Source of the DNA: Dipteris shenzhenensis
Taxonomy: Eukaryota > Polypodiophyta > Polypodiopsida > Gleicheniales
Assembly: GCA_047967505.1 (NCBI GenBank)
Contig: CM106538.1
Length of the DNA stretch: 64,000 nucleotides
Strand: one strand, 5' to 3'
A model generated the notes under the pieces. It was given only the letters and a program-made list of their open reading frames with translations. It had not been told where the DNA came from and searched no databases. Shown one piece after another: positions 11,441 to 22,129 of the stretch. The position numbers and the translations under genes are program-made. Each line of letters begins with the position of its first letter. Position 1 is the stretch's first letter.

Positions 11441-11949
11441 CCACGTCTCAACCTCCAAACCACTAGGCCAAAGCCTTGAAGGCAAAAAATTATCCTATTT
11501 GTGACACGTTGCTCTTTTTGCGATCCAAGCCGCTATCTATGTGTTTTGGCTACACATGTTCTTGGGTGCTTGTTCCCTTGTACATGGCTTTTCTGCCAAC
11601 CTTCTGTGTCCCGATTGTAAAGTTCTGCTAGGCTGCTCTTGCACGTATAGGGTTTTGCTAGGCTACTCCTAAGTCAGATCGACAACGATTAAATAGTATT
11701 TACTGCCCGTGCCCGTCCTTGCCGTTGAGTGTTCTATGCCAGTCTATTGCTCTAACTTTTTATGCACTTCACTAACGCTCGCGTTAGTCTGGCACTTTCT
11801 TGTTTATATATTGTTGTTCAACACTTCAGACTTCTGGTTGCAGTCTGCTACGGTCATCCAGTCCCGCTTGCCATTTTGCAGTCTGCTTTCAAGCCGTCAG
11901 ACATCTCTTCTTTTGCTCGTGTTCAGTCTTGCGTAGCTACTCTCAAAGC

Positions 11950-12420
11950 TCTCAGTGAAGCTTAGCTTCTATAGAGATCACTTCTTACATATCACAGCGG
12001 AGGGTTTCATTGAGCCACCAGGATACACACAGATTCACCTACCCCACTCGATGAGGATCTCTCTTGGGCAGTTCCGGGTCTCGTCACACAGACTTCGCAT
12101 CGAGAGCGGCAGAGCAGAGCGACTACCCAGGGAGCAGCGCATATGCACACTATGTGACATAGAGGAGGTTGAGACAGAGAAGCATTTCATCTTCAGGTGT
12201 CCTGTGTACTATGAGATCGTTTCCACTGCCTCTTCAGAGATAGTTATGGGATTTTAGCCCATTTCCTCTCCTACCCAGACCAGCGGTGTTTGGTAGGTTT
12301 CATTCATGAGGCACTTAGACACCGCGAGAGGATACTCCGAGCACGGAGATAGAAGCAGTCATCTTCCTCGGTTGATCCCTCTCAGAGCTCTATCATGGAG
12401 TTCTTTCAGCTAGATCACAT
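11950..12420 (+). pseudogene. LINE ORF2 C-terminal fragment (zinc-binding tail)
   Basis: The frame from 11955 contains GQFRVSSHRLRIESGR, RICTLCDIEEVETEKHF and RCPVYYEI. This matches the C-terminal CCHC-type tail of plant LINE ORF2 (C-x2-C ... H-x4-C). A TAG at 12255-12257 ends the clear part; related sequence (HEALRHRERILRARR in a nearby frame) follows to about 12360. The RT body is missing. It lies on the plus strand inside the minus-strand LTR element, so it is a nested insertion or a captured piece. Confidence 0.7.
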
Positions 12421-12997
12421 GGACCCCAACGAGACGAGGCCTCGACATGACGGTGACCCGGAACCCGTAACCCGACAGCTCAGATAGAGAGTCGACACAC
12501 AGATCACACTTGGAGACATCTCCCCTCCTTGTTTAGAGTTGGAGCCCGACCGACGGGGGTCACAGTAGCCCTGGTTAGACGTAGAGCTACGACCAAGAGA
12601 TGTGCCAGGACCGCACCTCTGAGTGGCTGACAGCACTCTGTTGCCGACTTCATGCCTCCACTGCCTCATCCATCCTGATATCTTGCTGTTGTTGGGGATG
12701 ATGATGATATTGATGATGATGTTGAGATTGATATATAGTCAACCACCGACATCACTATGTTGTACTTAGGACTTAGTACTGCCATTCTGCATTTTTGGCA
12801 TTTTGCATTTTGCATTGGTATGGACGCTCGTTTAGTAGCTCCACTACCACAGCTCATTGTATCAGGATTTTCACAGTCTCATAGACCCATCGGTCTTCCG
12901 AAGACTTTAATAAACTTTCTTTCTTTCTCTGTGTATCAGACTAGTTCAATCCAATTTTTTTTGTTGTTCGTACCACGGGGCATGCTGCAATTTCTAT

Positions 12998-13281
12998 GCT
13001 GTACCACGTGGCACTGCATGCTTCTTGAAAATGCCCCCAAATTTGACCCTATTGCCACAGGGGCGGCGTGTTTCCATTTACACCTGCACTAGAGCTCCTC
13101 GATCTCTAATACCATGTTGCAAATTGACGCAACTCCTCTGCAAATGCTGTACCACGTGGCACTGCACGCTTCTTGAAAATGCCCCCAAATCTGACCCTAT
13201 TGCCACAGGGGCGGCATGCTTCCATTTACACCTGCACTAGAGCTCCTCGATCTCTAATACCATGTTGCAAATTGACACGTG
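12998..13281. repeat. 148-bp tandem duplication covering the PBS/leader of the LTR element
   Basis: Units start at GCTGTACCACGTGGCACTGC (12998 and 13146), 148 bp apart, with only a few changes. Each unit contains CTCGATCTCTAATACCATGTTGCAAATTGAC, so both the PBS and the last bases of the LTR are doubled, leaving a second ectopic PBS. Confidence 0.9.
13243..13262 (-). other. primer-binding site (initiator-Met tRNA type)
   Basis: Minus-strand TGGTATTAGAGATC starts immediately after the LTR end ...TTGCAACA. It differs from the common plant PBS TGGTATCAGAGC at one base (T for C). Confidence 0.7.
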
Positions 13282-13474
13282 GCATGCATCTGTAGGGCTG
13301 AATGCCAAGTGTGGCCTCCTAGCTGCCCTCTTCCCTTTCCAGGAAACAATGTAGAGAAGGGAATATATCTTAATGCATCCATTTTGCATTGTATGTGGGA
13401 TTACCTCCCAAGGGACATATGCCACATGGCAACCTCTCAATGAGGCCATGTTAGCTTGAATTGCATTTCTAACA
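13263..13474 (-). repeat. 5' LTR of the non-autonomous element
   Basis: Minus strand TGTTAGAAATGCAATTC ... TTTGCAACA, 212 bp, with a PBS directly inside it. See the partner copy at 11049-11282. Confidence 0.75.
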
Positions 13475-13609
13475 AGTGAGTACAAGTACCCGTGAGCACT
13501 GCCTTCAAATTGGTTTTGTCAAAGGAAAACAATTGTCAAGATGAATAAATGATTAATTTGCAACACCTATGATGGAAGCCCGTGTATAAAAAAGTTCGAA
13601 TGATTTGTG

Positions 13610-13627
13610 AACTCCGCGCGCGTGCGC

Positions 13628-13666
<39 letters not shown>

Positions 13667-13835
13667 TTTTCTTAAAAAAAGAAAGTGTGTATGAGTGAGT
13701 GTGTGAGAGAGAAAGAACCAAAATAGAAGGAGCCACGTGGCAACAAAGTGTGGGGGACACTTTTGAACAAAAGTGTACTTAGAGCGTTGCTTGGAAGGCA
13801 GTGCTAACAAACTCCGTGTGTGTGTCTCTGTGTGT

Positions 13836-13872
<37 letters not shown>

Positions 13873-14029
13873 CTTAAAAAAAGAAAGTGTGTATGAGTGA
13901 GTGTGTGAGAGAGAAAGAACCAAAATAGAAGGGGCAACGTGGCAACAAAGTGTGTGGGACACTTTTTAACAAAAGTGTACCTAGAGCGCTGCTTGGAAGG
14001 TAGTGCTAACAAACACCGTGTGTGTGTGT

Positions 14030-14073
<44 letters not shown>

Positions 14074-14221
14074 GAGAGAGTTTTCTTAAAAAAAGAAAGT
14101 GTGTATGAGTGAGTGTGTGTGAGAGAAAGAACCAAAATAGAAGGGGCCATGTGGCAACAATGTGTGGGGCACTTTTTAAACAAAGTGTACCTAGATCCCT
14201 GCCTAGAAGGGAGTGCTAACA
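13610..14221. repeat. three ~200-bp tandem units with GT/GA microsatellites
   Basis: Units start near 13610, 13810 and 14012 with AACTCCG/AACACCG. Each has a (GT)n then (GA)n run, TTTTCTTAAAAAAAGAAAG, GTGTATGAGTGAGTGTGTG, AGAACCAAAATAGAAGG, a CACGTGGCAACAAAGTGTG-like block and TTGGAAGGCAGTGCTAAC. The microsatellite differs in length between units while the rest is well conserved. Open frames on the minus strand here are low-complexity artefacts. Confidence 0.9.
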
Positions 14222-15136
14222 AAAGCTTGGTAAGACAAAAACTTTTGATGTTGGGTTGGTCACTTGGTGCTATTGCATTCAAATGAGTTCCTGAAGCACA
14301 AGCCAAACTTCGTTATCAAGTGGGCAGGTCCTTTCTTTGTCACAAGGATTATCCCTAGTCGAGTTAATCTGGCCACCTTAAGGACAAGATGTTGAGGGCA
14401 CCCGCCGCGAATAGATCCTAGGTGAAGAAATCCCATACGTACTGAGGGTGAAGAAATACCATACTTTGTTAGGATATATCTCTATATGGTCGTTATCTAA
14501 TTTTTCATTAAGGAAAAGGGTGTGTACTTTGCCATGTTTTCTTTTTATTTGATATTTTTCATACACTTAATGTATTTAGAACTAACTCAAGGAGGTGCAA
14601 GCAAAGGTTGCATAGTAGACGACTATTCAAATTTCAAGATGACATTCATTTGAAATTGAATTGAAGATTTCGTATTACCAAGGGTGAAAGGAATTTGTTA
14701 CCAAGGGGTGTCTCGTTCACCTTATGACCAAGAGTGATCATAAGTGACTACAATGCCACGGATATAATAGGTACCTGGAAACAAAAGGCTCCTATATATA
14801 GGGCTGTTGGTCAAACTAGAGAGTAAAAAAGAAGAGACTTTGTATTGATGTATTGAAATTGTGCCTTGAAAGACTTTTGGCGCTACTCTCCCTAGTGATG
14901 CATGCCCTATTGTGCTTGCACGGCCAGTTTCATATTGACCTTGGGGCTGCCACATGACACCGCAAGGATTTGAGACCATGCACCCTCTCTAACATGCATG
15001 AAGTGGAGACAGAGGAGCAGACATCACAAAATTTGAGGGAGAATGATTGCCTCTTTACTCACATGTCCAGGGACATGAGCCGGGTCATTCACTATCTTGA
15101 CTAGTAATGCGAGGGACTCTTTGTAAATGAGGTCAC
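14222..15136. other. gene-poor stretch with a possible gypsy integrase tail
   Basis: At 14309-14392 a plus-strand frame reads KWAGPFFVTRIIPSRVNLA, resembling the beta-barrel end of gypsy integrases (KWxGPF). It ends near TGTTGAGGGC at 14389, which could be an LTR start. Nothing else is recognisable; a TATATATAGG block lies near 14792. Confidence 0.35.
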
Positions 15137-15376
15137 TGTTGAGATTTGTACATCAAGATGATTGAAGGATGTGGATCTTGGATAGGATTTGGATTGGGTG
15201 ATGAAGATTTGGTAGCCTATAAGGTGATACCTATGAGCCTTCCATTTGTAAGGTTGATAGCTAATACCACCTTATGTGTTGGCTTATCTATTTGTTGTGG
15301 TCCTCCATCTTCTCTCTGGCCTTCCCACATTCAGTATTTCTCCTATTGTGCACTCTCTCTTTCCTACATTCTAACA
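15137..15376 (+). repeat. LTR (240 bp) followed by a primer-binding site
   Basis: Starts TGTTGAGATT and ends CATTCTAACA, giving TGTT...AACA ends, and is followed directly by TGGTATCAGAGC at 15377-15388, the exact initiator-Met PBS of many plant LTR elements. No gag/pol follows and no partner LTR is seen, so the body has been lost or displaced by LINE sequence. Confidence 0.7.
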
Positions 15377-15388
15377 TGGTATCAGAGC
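15377..15388 (+). other. primer-binding site (initiator-Met tRNA)
   Basis: Exact TGGTATCAGAGC adjoining the LTR end at 15376. Confidence 0.8.
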
Positions 15389-15839
15389 TCTAGTAGGCTC
15401 TCCTCCATCTTTACTTCTTGCCACATGTAGCTCCATGAGTTGCATACTATTCTTAGTACTTTTTTCTTGTTGAAGCTGCTGCCACTCTGCTGAAATCCTC
15501 TTTTGATTGATTCATTCATTGTAGTCTACATTCGACACAGCCTGTGTGTTGCTGGTCTAACGCTACGCCTCTGGATATGTAGCAGCTGAGTAGCCAAGTA
15601 AGTAGTTGTAGCGAAAGGCAGCCGATCAACAAAGCAAGAGGAGTCTACAACAAAACAAGCAACTTTAGCAGTTTATTAGCATATAGATGACTCCCGTGCC
15701 ACCCTCGGTAGTCTCCCTCTAAGTAAAGCCCAAACCTGTGGAGATAAGTGATTGTCTAGAAGATGGCATCAATCTCGAGTGGTGTCATAGAAAACTTTGC
15801 CTAAATGATATGGTGGGAGACCAATGGCTTACTCTGAAT

Positions 15840-16900
15840 CATCCTGAATCCCATAGTCACCTGCAGCCTCTTGAAATGTCACCACTCAGTCGCTGACAGG
15901 TCACCCCCCAGAAGGGTGTTGCATACACGGTTGTCGGCCTCACTAGTGTATCAAATAGCCATCCCTTTATTGGGGGGTCTTGGAAGTGTGCTTGAAAGCA
16001 CTGCCATTCTAGTCAAGCTAAAGCTCCTTGCCCTCATGTAAGTCATGCCCTGGCAGCGTGGGTCATCGTGAAGGTCGGCCTTGCAAAGCTTGCCCCTAGG
16101 TATGTGTAAAACTGTACAATCTCCACCACTGGCTCCCCTCAGTAGGTGAACCTCTGTCGATGAAGTATTGCCTGTGAAAGATCATAACCTTACTATCAAG
16201 TCTCTCTCTACAAAACACCTCTAGGGCATCTAGATGTCTCTGTAAGCTTGCTGTTGAAGAGGATAGAAGGACTATGCCATCTGCATGCAACGATATCTGT
16301 ATCATTAGATCATCCAGCATCGATCCCTCACCTCCTAGGCAGTTTATGAAAGTCGTGATCATCAATGTATAACCCAAATATGTCGGTGAGAGAGGGCATC
16401 CTTGCTTCACCCCTTCACCCCTATCGTGCTCTCGATCCAATGTGACAGGCCTCCAGGGGCATGTCCCCTCCCTCTGGCTAACTCATATAGACTCTTCACT
16501 CCCAAATCATGACCCCTGGGATCTACATCTCCTGAAGTCACCTGATGATGTGGGATCGTGGGAGTGTGTCGAAGGCCTTCCGAAAGTCTACAAAACAAGC
16601 ATAGACTTTTTGGGCTCTCTATCTCACCTCCTAGATGGCTGCTTGCAAGGTGAAGATATGATCAAAGCTGGAATGTTGTCGCCGAAACCCAGCCTGCCCC
16701 AGTGCTTGCTGGTCGTGTGCCTCTGTGTAGGTCTCTAGTACATAGTTCTTGGCCACTGTATGACAAATCATGAGACTGCGGAAGTTCCCAGTATCCATGG
16801 AGTCCCCTGCTTTGTGTATCGGCATAATGCTGGTTTGAACAAGGCTAATGAGATGAATGTGATCCTCATGGCAGTGCTCTTTTCTTGAAACCATAGGGAA
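15840..16900 (-). pseudogene. second LINE reverse transcriptase remnant
   Basis: On the minus strand: NFRSLMICHTVAK and ALGQAGFRRQHSSFDHI (16894-16631), VDFRKAFDTLPRS (about 16610-16560), GVKQGCPLSPTYLGY and LHADGIVLLSS (16440-16096), where the usual ADDI catalytic box reads ADGI. The frame is broken at least at 16631 and between 16440 and 16407. It belongs to the same general family as the LINE at 3149-6740 (shared GQAGFRR and DFRKAFD motifs) and covers the RT part that the first copy lacks. The lower end fades out around 15840. Confidence 0.75.
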
Positions 16901-17300
16901 GAATCCATACTTTATATCTGAGCCCAGCCAAGTTTAATGATCTTTTAAGGGAAAAAAAACATATCCATTCCGTTCTTCCTCTCTTTCCTCCTTATTTATA
17001 TATGCCAGAAGATTAGAGTCCTGTGGATGATGGTTGAGGCCTCTGATCAAGGAAACAAAAAGGTTCTATGCGCAGCTCTGATTATTGACCTGTCTTTTCT
17101 CGGTCCGGGGTTATCTTTTTGAACAGGGCTTCTAGAGAGGAAAGTGATCCTCATTGCTGTTCTCTCTTGAAAATGCAGGATCTTATATATCTGAGCCCAG
17201 CCGTTTGTAATACTCTTTTAATCATAAAAGAGCAAATAATTCTGCATGCGCTCCATTCTGCCTCTCCTGCCTTGTATATGCCAGAAGATTAGCATAATGC
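16855..17300. repeat. two diverged ~160-bp direct repeats
   Basis: Shared blocks GTGATCCTCAT, TCTTGAAA, TATATCTGAGCCCAGCC and TATATGCCAGAAGATTAG occur in the same order at about 16857-17011 and 17139-17293. Confidence 0.75.
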
Positions 17301-18528
17301 ATCATCAAACAATTAGTTAAATTAAGCAAACCTAGTATCTTCAAGCACCTTATCCATGCTCTTAACCCTTGAAGACACACATCACTAGTTTCCCCACATT
17401 AGAAATGTATTCAGCCTCACCAGACTCCCGCAAACAAGGGGAAGATGCCATATATAATTTTGCAAAAGTCTGATTCCTCACAAATCTCTAATTTGATTAT
17501 TATACTTTTGGCTTAGTCAATTATGTTGCATACTGGATTTGTGTCTACCAATGTATTATGTGCTGCAATTACCTGTGCTTCTGACCTTCAAGTAGCTGTC
17601 TTACCTCCCATTTCAAGAGAGAAGTACTCGGTTTACAAGCATTAGGGATTCTTTTGGTCTGCATAAGCTCCCCAAGTCCCCCATTCCTTTTTAATGGCAA
17701 AAAATGAATTCCTGCTTATTTTGGGGAAATGAGCAATCAAGACCAAGCTTGGTGCACAACCCTCAATACGTTTGACCTCTTACCTTATTTGCAATCGCAT
17801 TCTCCAGCCGTAAGTGTATGCCTTAGCCGCTAAATATCTGTGCCTTTAAGAATAATTTGTACCCTACCCAAGCTCCAGCATGATTTGTACGTTAACAACC
17901 AGCCCCTGATTAAGGGCTAACCCATGACTTTTGCTCTTTCAATCTCTGATAATCTTTCAGTGTGGACTTTTCATATAAATCTTTTGTTCTTTCAATCTCT
18001 GATAAGCTTTTAGTGTGGACTTTTCATATATCCTGGTGCAAGAGCTTTGAGGTCCTTGCTGTGGCTTCTCAAATGCTGGAAGCTCTTCCCTGTCTGAACC
18101 ACACATCACTGCCCAAAGTGCTGGCCTCTTTATACAGGCACTGCTTGGAATGCCTCATCCACCTTAGCTTCTTTTTAAAGAGATCCTGTGCTTGACACAG
18201 AAATCCAGGACAGGCTCCGTCCTCTCCCCTAAGAGACCCATATTGAAGGCCCTTTGGTTATCACACAACCATCCCAACTCACCATGTAGGGTAAATGTTT
18301 TATTAATGCTTCCTTGTGCATATTCGTTTCAATTCTGTCTTTACATCCTCAGTTCCTATTTCCAGTATTATTCTTGGGGCTCTGTTATGTGTCTTTCCCG
18401 TTGTATACAGAGATTCTGCTGTTAGTGCATTAAACCAAGTTTTAGATGCAATAAGGATTTACTCATGTAAAATCCCTAAGCAATGAAATAACCAGTAAAA
18501 AGCTTACTTTTGTTCTAGGAGGGAGCTA
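17301..18528. other. gene-free stretch with a 53-bp tandem duplication
   Basis: The unit CTTTTGCTCTTTCAATCTCT... occurs at 17928-17980 and again at 17981-18033 with few changes. No supported coding sequence. Confidence 0.6.
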
Positions 18529-18800
18529 CAAGTACAACAATGCTACGTGGCATATGGCAGGCAGAATGGCTCATGGCTTCTATAATGTCTCAAACAAGTA
18601 TGCAGGCCTCAATGCCTTGGAGTCGCTGTACAATGAGCAGCCAGATGAGCATATTGACAAAAAGCCTTGAGGAGTTGAATAATCGGTTTGGTAACTTTTT
18701 ATGTGAGATGGAAAATGTTGGGTGGGACACTTCGCAACTTGTTCTTAAGATTCCAAGAGAGGCACCCTATCTTGCTTATTCTTTTTCAAGGCAGCACTAA
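18529..18800 (+). pseudogene. unidentified degenerate exon-like fragment
   Basis: A polypyrimidine run and TTGTTCTAG look like a 3' splice site ending at 18528. The following frame reads SYKYNNATWHMAGRMAHGF and ends DEHIDKK with a TGA; one base away the frame continues as LEELNNRFGNFLCEMENVGW and on to TAA at 18798-18800. Composition (W, Y, H, G, no low complexity) looks like real protein. A 1-bp change at about 18663 would join the two halves. I do not recognise the family. It may be a captured or orphaned last exon. Confidence 0.35.
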
Positions 18801-21800
18801 TCAAAAAATGAAAAGATTTAAACCATTTTGCGTTGGAAATGAGCATGTGTGTACATCTTGAATTCTTTATGATCAGTTTTTATAGCATGCATGTCTCTGC
18901 AATCTAATATGCTCTTTAGCTCCATTGCAGGAAACAAACTTCTAGATGTCCATCATGGCCATAGTTTGGAAATATATTTTTGTGTTCTCTTTAGTGCCTT
19001 GTGACAGCGTTTCCCAAGAATCAAATGAAAGACCTGCACCTAATCAGGTCATTACGCCATGTAGAGACATCATAGCATCTTGTCTATGTATGGTTGACAA
19101 CGTTAGAGACTTGTGATTGGACGCTTGTATAAGTCAATGTTTCCGCTTGTATAAATGTTTCAAACATTTTGTGCCATTATGTTATAAAGCCAAGTTACAT
19201 ATGCAAGAACTTCTTTCAAGAATGGCACATAGAAATCAATATGATTCAGGCCCTTAACACGCCAAAGAATGCCCGCCAATCATTATTGGGGGGAGCCAAT
19301 CAAAATGCTCCATTGGGGTGGATGGGCGCCCCCCTTTACACACAGCTAACATTTAGGGGACTCCACAAGCTGAGTGAGCTGCCACCTCCTCCCCATCATA
19401 AGAGATTTCTTGGGCAGGCAATCTTGGCTGCCCAAGTTTAGGCACCCATTTCCCAACCAATCAAATTCAAGTAGAGGATCACTCCCCATTAAATGCTACC
19501 TTTTTATAAAAATTCTTGCTTGGGGATGTGTAAAGCCCCTGCCCATTCAAGACTGTCCAAGCCTTTTTTTGGCTGTCCACAAGTTGGCACCTTTGGGGCA
19601 CCCTTTGGCGGTGTGTGACCATGTATTCTTTTGGATACAGCAAATGAAAGAATTCTAACGACAAAACAAGAGAACATCTACGAATAACAACACAAAACAA
19701 AGTCACGTAATCACCATGCACAATAAAAAGAGCACAGAAACTTTTCGACGCACGTTCTTCTGCCTTCGGCATCGCCTTTGTCGTTCTACTTGAGCTTTTT
19801 TTGGATGCTTTCCCTGGTGGAATTCGAGTCGCAGCCTGTGGGTATCTGTAGTATTTATACGCTGCCATTTGGCTACAGGCAATATCAATCTTTGTTTTTG
19901 TGATGGCACCGTCGTTCGCTCCATTTACGATCACCTGCTCTCTCGGTTAATTCTTAGGGAACAAGCCCTACTTTTCACGATCACCTGCTCCACGCTTAGC
20001 GAGTTCATTGTGTCATTTGGGTTGGTTTTCAAACGCTTCGCTTACTTTATTACTTCCATCATGTGATGCAGCTAGAGAGTTTTCCCACATGGCATATACG
20101 AAAGGCACCCTTTCTTTTCTCTTGCTGTTAATCTTGGTCGTTTGGGGTGGCCACATGCATGCGCGAGTTGACATCTCTGTCACCAGGTAAGCTATCTCTT
20201 GTACTTCTTTATTAAGCATACGTTGGAACATACAAATCTCAGCGTCCCATCAAGGATAGGAATATGGCTCGCCCTTTGAGTTGATGACCCACAGCAAGTA
20301 CCTCCCAAACTCCCAGAACGCAAAATTTTAAATTCCATTTGCCTCCCCCAGACCCCCATGTGGGAAAATGGCTCGTGGTCGGCCATTTCCGAGTCGAAAA
20401 GTGCTTGGCCAATGGCGATTGGCCAACGAAAAGGCCTCCCCCAGCCCCATTCCCTCTCCTTTGGAAAATCATCGCATGATGTTCGAGAAGCTTTGTCCTT
20501 TTAGTAGTAGCTCGCTTTAGAAATTTCACAATAAGTTGATCTTCAATAGAAATTTGGGATAGTTTTACTTCACGAGGTCATCATTGATGATGTTAGGAGA
20601 TCTTTGAAGTAACTTGGTATATAGTATCCTTAGTTCCGCCAATTTTCTTTGGTAATAATTGAGACTCTGATGAGTTGCCTTCCTAAAACACGAGGCCGAT
20701 CTTTTTCCTTTTTTTGTAATACAATTTTGTCTCTTTTTTCAAGGAAAATAAAGGTTTCCATAGAGCATTTTGTGGTTGTAAGTTCGTAAACATTTGATAA
20801 AATATCTCCATGTTTGATATTATTAAGAAACATATCACTAATTTTTCTGATAAAAGATTTTATAACTATGCTAATTGTATCATATGATAAATATACTCGT
20901 AATGGGGTGCTAGAAAGAGTTGCTACGTCAATGAATGCAGAAGCACCTTCATATTGTACATGTCTTTTTTTGCTTTTCTTATCCAAGAAGAATTTGGCGG
21001 TGATCCAGAATATGAAAGTCATCAATTTTTGAAGGTCTAAGCACTCATCACATCACATGCAAGTTTCAACACTTGCATCTTATAGTTTTGAGCTTCTACA
21101 CTAGAATCACTTCTTTCACACATTGAATACTTTTCATCGACGCATCTGACCTCGTGCATTAGCAAGAATTTGTTTTCATGGCCACGATGGTTGGTGTTGT
21201 AGCATAGATTAGCATAGCCTTGTTTTATCTCAGAAGACATTCAACTTCACAAAGCCAATTGAGACCTTGCTTGAACTTATTGGACTAGTTCCAATTGAAC
21301 TCAGTCCCTATGCACACCTGGTTTTACACTCATTACATATCATGAAACCTGAGCATCCACAATTTAGTGAGCACAGTTCATAGGATACAAAGATATTAGC
21401 ATTGTAGCAGTGGCAAATTGCACATTATTTCATTTTACACTTCACATGCCTTCATTGTAAGGCCTTATCGGATTTTTTTTGCACTTATGTATGGACATCA
21501 GTTTTGTAACGCCTTCTATGCTATTCCTAGCATCTTTTACCACATCAAGCCTTATAATAGATTGGATAACTATAGTTTCTATCTTCATGAAGTAGATTAC
21601 AGTTGACACAAGCAGTATTTTCATAGGCACCCATAGTACTTTTTATATCGTGTCTACATTTAACAACCTCAATTCAGAGGCACCTGCTAAGCTAGATAAC
21701 TCAAATCATGGTATAGGGAAGTATTAGATGGAGACCATATTTTCTCTATAAGATAAGTGGAAGTATGTAGATGGGCCATACCTAGACCATCTAGCGACCC

Positions 21801-22129
21801 CATAGAGCAGATCCTATCATTGTCTGAACATAGGTAGAATAAGATAAGAAAGACAAGTATGCCTATCACTTGATCAAGGAAAATGTCATGCTTGGATAAC
21901 CTAAATATAGTAAATACATCAAAGGCAACATGAGATGTGTTCTTCACTCCTTGTGAGTCCAAGAACACTTCCTGAAGTCTGACACTCAGCAATAAGAAGA
22001 GTTAGAGTTTCCACAATAGAGTAATAAATGTGGTCATTCCCATGTACTCGATCAAAGACATCAACAATTTACATGTAGCCGCATCAGAGACTATGAAGCC
22101 TACAAAGATGATGCAAATCATTTTCATGG
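18801..22129. other. no recognisable gene
   Basis: Mixed-composition sequence without domain-bearing frames. Open frames such as 19479-19934 (minus), 20239-20529 (minus) and 20630-21025 (minus) lack recognisable motifs. 20740-20960 and 21420-21620 are AT-rich. Confidence 0.5.

Larger units (their letters stand above)
11049..13474 (-). mobile_element. non-autonomous LTR retrotransposon (2.4 kb) with PBS and PPT
   Basis: Two similar direct repeats of 212 bp (13263-13474) and 234 bp (11049-11282) both begin TGTTAGAAATG and end in AACA on the minus strand. Just inside the 5' copy is TGGTATTAGAGAT, close to the plant initiator-Met primer site TGGTATCAGAGC. Just inside the 3' copy is the purine tract AGGGAGGG. 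The ~1980-bp interior has no gag or pol of its own; it carries a plus-strand LINE tail and a tandem duplication. No clear 5-bp target duplication (AAAGA versus AGTGA), so it is old or rearranged. It resembles the TRIM/SMART or small LARD classes. Confidence 0.75.

Noticed and set aside
13536-14306. Minus-strand coding frames with SLSLSL and THTHTH runs
   Set aside because: Direct translation of GA/GT microsatellites; repeated with each tandem unit.
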